In this document: positions 54,080-64,000 of the stretch, one piece after another | Layout: each line of letters starts with the position of its first letter | Numbering within the stretch: the first letter of the stretch is position 1 | Translations under genes and position numbers: made by a program | The notes under the pieces: model-generated | The model's input: the letters and a program-made list of their open reading frames with translations, nothing else | Database searches by the model: none | What the model was told of the DNA's origin: nothing | Assembly (NCBI RefSeq): GCF_028389875.1 | Contig: NC_084677.1 | Span: forward strand, 9,218,017 to 9,282,016 | From: Rhea pennata | Taxonomy: Eukaryota > Chordata > Aves > Rheiformes > Rheidae | Length of the DNA stretch: 64,000 bases | Direction of reading: 5' to 3'

Positions 54080-57000
54080 GGTATAAGCAGTGGAACAGTT
54101 TGTCTTTGTGCCTGTTTATTTTTCATAAAAGAGGCCAATTGTATATTGGCACTTAATTATTTTCATGCTGCCAGCCCATCTCCTCTGGGAATGACTGACT
54201 GTTACAGGGCAGTGTAAGCATTTGCACATTATGTCAGCCAACCTCACTGGGGAGAAATATTAATTGTAATTTAATTTTCAAGCAACTTGTAATTGCTAGA
54301 AAAGGGGGAATAGAACATTAAATCATCAGTGGTCGTACTTGACAATTGTTATTAGTGCAGGATTGCTTTTGCAGAACAAAATTTAACAGACTTATCTAAA
54401 AAGTGGCATTGCATCTATAGTACTCATAGAAAAAAGTACACTAAAAGTAGAGGGCATTTCCCTATAGGGGCATACTTGCTTTATTCTGCACTAAAATCTA
54501 TAGAGAAAATAAATTACTTTGTAGAATGTACAAACCTGAAATAGATTTGTACATCTTCTTCTGTAACAGAAAGAATGAAGATGACTTACTTTGGCCAGAG
54601 TTCTTTGGGATTCATTATGGATGCTGCATATTCACACTTGGGGGAAGCACTGGTCATAAGCAGCTCACACAGCAGAATCTAACTAAACCCAGTGCTGTGA
54701 GCTGCTGTCTTATCTGTCTACTGCTTATTCCTGTGTCCCTCAAGGGACAAAGTATTAAAGAGCACATGGAAGTTTTGCCACTTTTCCATTGTTTCATTAA
54801 GTTCAAGATATAATTAAGATTTTAAAGAAAAAGAGCGTGAGAAAGACAGTAATGTGAATGCCAGAATCCATCCCAAAACAATCCAGCTATATGTAAGGAA
54901 TTTCTTCTAGCTATTATATAAGCAAATTTTATTCTTCAAGTGGCTTCTAAACATTTCTATTCATAAGAGACACTGGCATATAGTAACTATACATAGGAAA
55001 CTAGGAAGAGTGAAAATTAATTGTAGGTCTGCTTTGTCAAACTGAGAATCAGGTCTGGATACAAACATATTCATCACTATTTTTTGAACGTTTAAATGTA
55101 TCTCGGAACAGGAACTGTGCAAATTTCTGTAACTGCAGTAAGTTCAAAGCAGACTAATAAAGGAGTCCTTAGTTTATTAGAATGGGATTTTATGCCTCAA
55201 GGTTACTAAGCTATAAGCTTGAAATTCTGTGTGATTTAACACATCTTGATGATGACTGGAAAGGTAAGATTCAACTCTCTTTGATATATGAATAATAAAC
55301 CACTTTGGGGAGTGTCTGAATTCCTCAGTCTTGTCTAAACAGTAAACCAAAGCCTGTTTAGGCTGTAAAAATGCATTCCTTTTGCAGGCAGCTGTACTAC
55401 TTAATATGTTCTCCTTTGCAGCTGTTTGTCACTGCAGGAGCCCTGCTGCTGCATGGCTTAGACAGGGAAAAGGATCATGCCAGCTCTGCCCAATCTACTC
55501 CAGGTAAAATCAACTTGGTTAGCATAACACAGAGGTCAAGAGTGGTAGCCCATATAGCTTTGACTGCAGCAGATGACAAGAGGGTAAATTTTGTGTGTGG
55601 GGGGGGAGCTGCTTCTACAGCCTGTTTTGCTGGCAGATGGGTGGAGGAGGTAGCTTCCCTCTCACGGATGACAAGTCACTGCAGTTAGTTCATCTTCAGC
55701 TGGCACAGGCAGACCTGGAATGAGCACCTGTCTACAGTCTTAAGGTGGAATTTATTTTAATTGACTTTAGACATCTGTAGTGTGGACATCTACAACGTGG
55801 ATACTCAGTTGCAGCTCCCTCTATTGTTAGTGGAGGCAAATAGGCAGTTTTAGATAGCTGTTGTAGGGTGAGATGAATTATGCACTGTAAGTTCCCATTT
55901 CCCTCCATCAATAACTGACCCTCAGGGGACTAGCTCCTATTTAGATAGCTTCATTGTAGATTATTATATTTGGTCAGGTGAATCTCCTGCTTGGAGATTC
56001 ACAGAGGAACAAATTGCAGTTTCTCTATTTAAAAAAAATAAAAGATGAGTGAATAGATGTTTTCAGGCTGCTATAGCTGTTGAATTGTTATTGTGTGTAT
56101 ATGTTTAAAGTCCTCCAGATAAAGAGGGAATTTCATTTTTTTCCCCAGTTAATATTTGCAGAATCAGGTTTATGTTTCAAAGTCTGTTCTACTCAGTGAG
56201 AGTTATATTATCACATGGTGTCTTAACATTATACTTAAAAGTTTCAGATGAGGTGTGCTAATTAGGTATTTATTTTTTTACAGCTTTTATTTTTATTTCT
56301 GCTTATACTTTAAATGTTCAATGAACAATAGAATTAATTTGGAAGAAGGAACTGGAAAATAGTAACATTACAAAGACAGTGATATAGTGTTGTTTTGCTG
56401 CATGCTGTAAGCAGTATGCCATGTTATGCTGCAACTCAGTGGTAGAAAAAATAATCTCTGCATATGTATAGTTAGTAAAACCTAAGCCCCAGGAGAATCA
56501 AGAATTTAAGTCTATGCTTATGATCTGTATAATTCTGATGTTTTTCGTCAGCAGGAGTATTTAATGAATGGAACATCCATCTTTTATTTTAAAAGGCTTA
56601 AAAGCTTATACAAGTTGTGTTTTGTTGCTGTTTTTCTGACGCTAGCTTTTTGCTTGGGACCTTGAGCTAAATCCTGCATTGTCTACATGTTTGTTTGGCT
56701 ATAGTTTCAGAGTTTGCCTCCCTATTTCTACTATTTCAAGTACAATTCTTTCATGTAATGGGAGCATGAGTTCTTATATTTCAATAAACATTAGATTCTG
56801 CGTAATCTTTCATTCCCTCTGTTTCTCTTTAGTAGTTGCTAAGTACTTGAAATCTAAGTAACCCAGGTCCCTTTTCCTATATACAATCTTTTTTTTTTTT
56901 TTTTTTTTTTTTGTAATTACCAATATTGATTGTTCTTGCAAAAATTTCAGGCTTACATAACACAAAACAATGAAGCTGTATTGGGTAAAATTCTCAGTGG

Positions 57001-58640
57001 GCATAAATTCATGTGCCTTCTAAAGATTTTTTGCCTTTTTCAGTTTATTCTGTTTGAGGATCTAACTCCTTAGCTGTTGGAGACTTTATTGTTTCTTGAC
57101 ACTTCTTTGGCTTAGGAGACTAATTTTGACATATATATAAACTTGTGCTTGCTGCTACAATGGGAGTTTAATAATCAGTAACTGAGTACATTCATTAGAA
57201 AACATCAGCAAGGTGAGACTCATCCTGATGTCTTTTTTTCCTCTCTGCTTCAAAATCAGTCATAGAAAATTGTGTATTGTGACCATATAACTGAATTGCA
57301 CTGATCTTAATGCCAGATGAAACTACAGATTTCAATAACCAAAATGATATGAATAGAATTAGACATCAAGTAGGTGCTCAGGAATAAAGGAATGCTCTGC
57401 CAATAGCTAGTGGGCATGCATTCAAGTGACATTTTCATTTCATGGGACCTCTCTAAGAGCAAATGGATTGAGAGGACAAATTCATATCAGGTACAGTTGA
57501 AGCTTTTTTTTTTTCAGGAAAGCTATGGAGATTTAGAATCTGAATTTCATAAAATGGGAATTAAAAAATGTATTTTTCTATTGCAAATCTTTAATGTAAA
57601 TGAACCTCCTATGCTTACTAGTATCTGAAACACACACTTCTAGGCTTGGAAAATTCACCAGAAAGCCTCCATCTCTTTCACACCAGAAACAACCAACCAG
57701 TAACAATGCCTAAAATAACCAATTCCTTACTGCTGTGAAGGTGAAACTGTCTGACTGTAGTTTGGTACCATGTCTGATGGGTAACTTCTCTGTATAGCGC
57801 AACAGTAAAAATATGGTTACGACATCTGAAATCTATGCAGCTTCTGCCTTCTGAATCTCTGCTGTAAGTGCCAATGCTTTTTGCAAGTGCTGCTGCCTCT
57901 AATGTTAATGCCAGAGCAGTGAAATGTTCAAGAGATATTTAAGTACTCTAAAACAATCAAGTTCAAGTTGACTGTGCTTTTGAAAAGGCTTAATAAACAT
58001 TAAACATTGCTCTTTGGCTCTGTCTTCAACTAGTGTGTGTATAAACAAATCCACGTTCTTGTGCAACATTCCATAGGCTCCTCATGAACCACAAACAGCA
58101 AAGAACTCGCAAAGAGATCAGTTTGATGTCATGTCAAAAAGAGGTACCTCCCACAGCATAGGCCTTAACCCATGGGCAGGGTAAAAAGTAAGCGGGATTG
58201 TTCACTACATTTAGATGTTCACGACATACTTCAAGTCATCTGCCACTTCTGAACAAATTCAGAACACAACTTCCATCTTTAAGGCCACTGCCCCTGGACT
58301 TAATTGCTCTCTTTTTAAAAAGAGGTAAAACTTTGGGATTTTATGCATTTAGATAATTAATATAATCACAGAAAGAACTGAGGAATACAGAAAGGAAAAA
58401 TATGTAAAAGGTTTCAGTAAAATATTAAGGAGAACAGAGGTTAGTAGTCCTTATTGAAGGACTGCACTCACTGTAGTTTGTGTAAGATTTTCGTACAGGG
58501 AAATTGTTCAATAGGTTTGAGGCTGAAGTGAGTAATGTATTCCACAACTGGAATAGGGACAGCAGCTCCATTCCCTGCTATAAGTGATTGTATATTTAGA
58601 ATGAGGAGGAAGATGTATGGAAAAAATTCAAGTTGCAAAA
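54080..58640. other. Intergenic DNA downstream of MPV17L
   Basis: No supported gene. A splice-bounded open segment at 55422-55503 is the only exon-like candidate. T24 lies at about 56889-56912. Otherwise AT-rich unique sequence. Confidence 0.6.
55422..55503 (+). other. Speculative exon-like segment
   Basis: A pyrimidine-rich acceptor (ctcctttgcag) precedes an 82-nt open stretch encoding LFVTAGALLLHGLDREKDHA and seven more residues, then CAG|GTAAAA. It would join in frame to MPV17L exon 3 as an alternative end, with the frame open to 55688 if unspliced. No homology recognised; it may be chance. Confidence 0.2.
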
Positions 58641-59340
58641 TTCTGTTTCATAGTCTTCATGGCCAATAGAGATAAAAAAGATCATTCAGTCTGAATCTTT
58701 GCATAATGTAGAACAATGAGTGTTTTCTAGTACTTACTGAATCAAGGCAGTAATGTCTGAATCTCATGATAGCTTTCAGAAAGGTATCCAAAGACTTCAA
58801 ATAATAGAGAATCTACCACATGCCTAAGATACTACAGTTATTTGTGTATTTTTTTGTTGAATATTATCACTTTTTATCTAATCTTATTCAATCTAGTTTT
58901 AACATTCTACCAAGATACTGTTATGCCTTCTCTGATTAAAGAGTTGGTACAGGAAGAAAGAACCTTCTGTATTCATGTACTGGTAAATATGCAAGTTTTT
59001 GTTTATGCCTCAGATGAACTAAATAGGTTTAGCTCTATTAGTCCCATGCTGAATCATTCTTGAAGCTCTTTTGTGAACCCTTTATTGCTATGTAACCTCC
59101 ACTTTGAAAAGTAGGCAGTAACCCTGTAAAGATTAATCCCAGTGAAAGTTTCACACACACTTCATATAGATAATATTTCTTTCTACTCCTGCTTGGTATT
59201 CCCGTGCTTAGGCAGCCAAAGACTGTATATTCTCTCTTAATTTCAAAACCGGTCTGAGAATTCATGTTTAATTGCCTGTCCACAATGATCAAAGTTACTG
59301 TAATCCATTTTAAGCAAGAACAAAGGATGTTGTTTATGTA
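58640..59340 (-). repeat. Long ancient CR1-type LINE relic
   Basis: Decayed but ordered matches to the antisense of a reptile/bird CR1 consensus as I remember it: gaactaaataggtttagctc at 59016-59035, agctcttttgtgaaccc at about 59064-59080, tctttctactcctgct at about 59178-59193, and gagaattcatgttt at about 59256-59269. The element's 3' end is on the left, so it lies on the minus strand. Limits are approximate and no intact coding frame remains. Confidence 0.6.
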
Positions 59341-62300
59341 TCTGTATGATCTTTGCATACACTATTCAACAGCATCTGCCTTAGCAAACACTGCTTTCCC
59401 TTTTTTTTTTCCAGTTTATTGCTTTAAAGTGGCAGTGCCCAAAGGCTTGCACTGTATATCCAGGTAGAAAAACAGTGACTTCACTGTGAAGAGTATGGTA
59501 AAATGCATCATTCCTCTGCATGAACACTAGTAACAATTATAGTTACTTGTGCTGAGAGAAGTCTCAGCGCTAGAAAAGACTGATGAGTTCTGGAGCATGT
59601 TTGAAAAACACACTGCCAAGGATAGCTCTGCTGTAATGGCAGGCACACGAGAGAAATTCAGAAACACAAGGATGGGCCTTTTGGTGTGCTGGGTTCCAGG
59701 AAAGACAGTTGTGAAGTGGGGCTGTAAAACAACAGGTGAAAAAAGACAGCAGGTCTGAGTCTGTGCTCACACTCAGCTGATGCTCTTTGTAAGTGAATGT
59801 AACGTGGCATAATACCTATGCACAGGCTCCCCTCTGCCAAGAAGAAACCTTAAATACAGTATCTAGATGCAGTCACTCTCCTCTCTGTTTTACATTATTG
59901 AAGTCAACACTGAATCAGAGTCCAAGAGGGAGTATGAATGTGTGGCCTAATAAACAGTTCAGTCACCAGGGATATAGGGAGACTGGAGATATGCTGTTCC
60001 CAATTTAGTTACTGTACTTTATGCAGTTACAGTCAATGTAAGATGCATAAGCACTCAGATGGCTGTGATAAATACAGTGCCTGGGCCATATGGACTCAGA
60101 AACCATGCACACAAAGTTCTCCACTACATGAGCTCCTTTTTCTGTGGAGGAAGTGTCAGCTTTGTTCTGAATTATGTGTCCTTTTATAGTGTATAACTTG
60201 GTGGCCGGGTAAAATAAGTTACAGCATACTTGCCTGGAATCAGTATATACCATAAGTAAGGTGTGTGCTAAGTGTGTGCCTATGTAAGAGTAAACCCTCA
60301 CTCCATTTCTTCTTGAGTGATTTGTCAGGAAAGCAGCCTCCCTCTCATTGCACTACTATTCAGAAAAGAATCTACAAGCCTTTTGACTGGAGTTCTCCAT
60401 CTCCATCCCTAGTCTTTTCCTTTTTCTTGTTCTTATTCTGTTCTGGCATTGAGAAATCTCCCTTTCAAAGTGTGCTTGCATGCTGTATTCTCAGCTGAGC
60501 ACTGTACCGCTAACCAGTGCCCCAGCCACAGCCGAAAGCAAAACTGCAGCAAAGTTCAGTTGGGAAGCCTGCAGGGCTACAGGCCGAGGCCCTTTACAGG
60601 GGTTTGCAAAAGGCGGGTTAGAGAAGCCTCTTTGAAGCAAAACCACTGTTACTTTACTAAGGCTTTTCAGCTACTTCATTTCATGCATCACATATTTTTA
60701 CATCCAAAATGTAACAAGGTTGTTAGCTGCAGCTGGTCTGCCACAGTAAACCAGTGACACTAAAGGATTTTGCCCTGTGCAAAATCTGTGCTTTATTATG
60801 CTTAGTTCATAATCATCATAATACAGTAATGAATGATTACGTGTGTGTAATAATTACACCTGCTTTTCTATGGCAATTACCTATACAGTGCTTTGCTTAC
60901 TGTTACGTACACAATTCAATATTTTTTATTGTCCCATGTATTTGCAAGTCTCCTAAGAGGGCACAGGCACATTTACTTCACCATCTAAATGTGCTGAACT
61001 CAAGCATCTGTTCTGTGTGGCTGTGGCCACCATCACTGACACCAAAGCCACCAGCACGGTAATGACTCACCAGCACAACAGCCAGTCCAGTCATAGCCCT
61101 GAAGTTGGCTCCAAGTGCAGAAAATAAGACTGTTACATGAAATACCCATGGTATTAGTAACGTATCTGACAGATGCTGTAACAGCTTTTTTCTGTGAAAT
61201 CTGTAGCTTAAAAGAACAGTGAATGTAGAAATAGTTTATTAAGAAAAACATAAAATGAGATGGGAGAGTTTAGAGACAGAAGTTTCTGAAATCGGTATTA
61301 TGGTCACAACTACAGCCACGGCTCCATGAAAATTGTTTCCCTTCTCTGTACCAGACGTGTGCCCTCCTGAATTTTGTGCTATGCCTTCTGACTGTCTATC
61401 CAGAAAATTGCTGGAAGATTCTGGGCTAACTTTAGTAGTCTCCTGTACTAATCTCCTAGGAAATTTTGCAAATAGGCTCGGCATAGGTACAGACCCAATT
61501 TTCAAATGGAGGCACTTAAAAACTTGGCATACCCAAGCATAGATCATTATTTATCAGTTCATCTTCACTTGAAACATATCTTGGACAAGCCAAAAGTTTA
61601 ACAAGCCTCATCCAACCTGGGCTGTGTTTTCGGAGTTCTACCTTGCAAGGTTCTGCCGGGTACTCGGCGCAGGCGGCAGTCCCTGGTCCCCCGCTGTAGG
61701 TCCTCACCCGGGGCACCACCACACAGAGGGCAAGCTCTTGCTGCTCTTCCTCTCGCCAGGGACCCTAGCAGCATAAAGCCAGAATCAAATGGGAGAGCTT
61801 TGCAGACAAGACTGAACATCTAAGCCACAAGTTTGAGACCACTTCTTAAGTACTTTTTTTGATTTGAGTAGAAAAGCAATTAAATACTACTTCTACTTGA
61901 AATTATCTAAATATTTGCTAGCTCAGAGCCTACTTAATTGGATAGATTTATGAATATGGAATAAAAAAAATCGCTGAGCAGTCAGATGCTGTAGCTCTAG
62001 TGCTGCCAGTTAACATCTATCATGTACAGAAGTCAAATCATAAGCAGCAATATGCAGAGATTAAAAAAAATGTAAATTTTCCCTAGAAAAACAATTTCAA
62101 GGACACAGAATACTTCAGCATAGTTCAGCCCAGACACAGTGAAGCATGTCACGTCTGGCACATAATTAGTGGCACATGGTTCACTAACATTTGCCATTAA
62201 ATGCTTGTCCTTTTGTTTCCATAGCTCTACTAGAAATTCAGCTGCAGAGAAATAGTGAGAAGTTAAATACATTGTCAATTTTCTTCTGTGTGCATGCTTG

Positions 62301-64000
62301 ATAAAACAGCTAATGACATGTTAAAACTAGTGCTACACTCATATACTATTTCACATGGACACATTAATTTAAAATTTTCAAAATCAGAATAAGATGACAC
62401 TAATAAATATTTAGGTAGGAATATTTATGAACATTCAAATAGATCACCATCTTACTTCAGAATCATAAAATTAAATTCAAGACATCTCATTCACCTTTTA
62501 ATAAGCTTTTTGGAATGCCTTGCTTGCCTGCAATACTGCTTTTAAGCTACAGATGTATTTTTCTACCTTGATAGTGTAACAGTGGAAAAGGACCAACATC
62601 CTAGTTATTTAGCTGCAGCCAATGTGAATTATTTATGAAGTTACTTTAGCCTAAAACATATTGTAAAGGAATGGCTAATGTCTGGAGAAACTGTAATTTT
62701 AACTAAATAAGTAAACAAAGGGCAGTCACCAAACATAAGCCAGGAAAGATTTAGAAAAAAGGAAACAATATAATAAGGATACACATTGGGTTATGAATTG
62801 AGACCCTCATTCTGCTGTAGCTGATTTCCCACACCCCAGCAGATCCTCACCCAAGCACTCACTGGCTGTGCCAAGGCTTCCAAGAGCATAGCACAGAACT
62901 GAAGGTGGAAACATGCAGCAGGAAAATATTTTCTGGTTCAAGGATCCTCCTGTAATTTTTAGCTATCCCTTTTCCCTCTAATTAGGATTATGACTGTTGG
63001 AAAAAAGATTAACTTCTGCTTAACATCAATCATTAGGGAGAATGACAATTCAAACGTGTAAAAAGTAGTTAGACACAAATCTGATTTTCATGTAAATATG
63101 TCTGTATAGACTGGTCATAACGATCTGGGAAAAGGTGGTGTATGACAGCACAGGTCTAGCACTACAGCTGCCGGGACAGTGTGTTGCCCCTGTATCAGCT
63201 GCTCTGGCCACAGCCATAGGGCTGCACAGATCCTTGCCGGTTGGGAAGCGCAGTGCTGTGTGAGGCTATGCCCACTTGCGCCTGGTGCTCGCCTTCTCCT
63301 TGCACCATACCAACACAGAGTGGGAATTTTGGCTACAGCAGTTTTAGATAATCCTTAGACTAGGCTAGGATCCTATCATTTATATCCAGGTCATAGGACA
63401 AAGCTGAGTCCCTGAAAAAGTCCAGAGTTTGCTGAATTTCAAGCACAAAAATACCTATTCTTGCAGAGATGATTTTACATGCAAAAAAAACTGAGCAGGA
63501 CTGCTCCCATACACCTGCTCATATGATCAACTGTCTTCAGGGCTGAGCCCTTAATAGGTATTATGACTTTTTCAAAATGGGCAGGTGAAAACTTTCTACT
63601 TACAATAAATCTTATACATTCTTCACTTCACATAAGTAAACTTTCTGTATTGCAGTTTTTAATTAGTGGGTATTTTTCTTCCATATTAATCAATACAGGA
63701 CTTAAAATATGCGATCATTTCTACGCTCCTACCATCGTCTCCTAAACAAAGCACTTTGGTTATAATTATCCAAAGTACTTGAAGGGATGGATTTAAGCTA
63801 ACTAGGCCCCAGATCCAGCAAAAATTGGCCCTTCTCCCTGATCAGCCTGTTTCCCTTAGTCCAGCTCTCATCCAGATCCCAGATGGGCTCTTGTCTTCCT
63901 CCCACACTTGTGTTCCTCACTTCTACAGTGAGTCAGTCCAGCCCACCCCAGCAGGCAGCGGCACTGTCACCCAAAATCAGCTGTGCACAGTACACCATCA
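59340..64000. other. Intergenic DNA at the right end of the window
   Basis: Mostly unique AT-rich sequence without a supported gene. Features noted: a homeodomain-motif-like AT patch near 60800-60880, a GC-rich CpG-containing patch at 61625-61760, and a moderately GC-rich stretch at 63130-63310. Confidence 0.6.
61625..61760. other. Small isolated CpG-containing GC-rich patch
   Basis: About 135 bp with around eight CpGs in otherwise CpG-poor DNA. On the minus strand, an ATG at 61819 runs open to a possible donor GTGAGG at 61707. It could be a minor promoter or exon; no homology recognised. Confidence 0.25.

Noticed and set aside
1-64000. CRISPR arrays, operons, phage, tRNA or rRNA genes, or a new defence-type system
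   Set aside because: Nothing in either strand supports any of these; the window is ordinary spliced vertebrate DNA.

Overview
This is a vertebrate nuclear genome window, most likely from a bird. It has multi-exon genes with GT-AG introns, CpG-island promoters, AATAAA poly(A) signals and little interspersed repeat. The repeats that can be named are CR1-type LINE relics, including a 3' end at about 17.6 kb that matches the avian CR1 tail as I remember it. Species cannot be fixed from the sequence alone. I see no bacterial, phage, CRISPR, tRNA or rRNA signal.

Layout. (1) 16-4302, plus strand: the last six coding exons of RRN3 (TIF-IA, the RNA polymerase I initiation factor); its 5' part lies outside the window. 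(2) 6553-13874, plus strand: complete NTAN1 (protein N-terminal asparagine amidohydrolase), ten coding exons, 310 aa, starting inside a CpG island. (3) 16806-47743, minus strand: complete PDXDC1 (pyridoxal-dependent decarboxylase domain-containing 1), 23 coding exons, 787 aa. It is convergent with NTAN1 and starts in a second CpG island. (4) 50525-53962, plus strand: complete MPV17L, four coding exons, 203 aa, divergent from PDXDC1, with a third CpG island. (5) About 54.1-64 kb: no confident gene. It holds one old CR1 relic, a speculative splice-bounded segment and a few GC-rich or AT-rich patches.

All four genes were reconstructed exon by exon. Every junction keeps frame, and the summed lengths agree with the mammalian proteins as I remember them (NTAN1 310, PDXDC1 788, MPV17L 196, RRN3 651 aa). 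The genes are ordinary housekeeping loci and do not form an operon or a joint pathway: rRNA transcription, the Asn branch of the N-degron pathway, a decarboxylase-fold protein, and an Mpv17-family membrane protein. The block is conserved synteny (human 16p13.11), but its orientation relative to MPV17L differs from the human order I remember.

I found no new biological system. The points most worth a second look are the loss of the PLP-lysine and other cofactor residues in PDXDC1, the altered phospho-tail of RRN3, a coding CGG/poly-Arg insertion in MPV17L, matched 43-nt A runs (sense strand) in the 3' UTRs of the two convergent genes, and G-rich pentamer repeats in the NTAN1 promoter.
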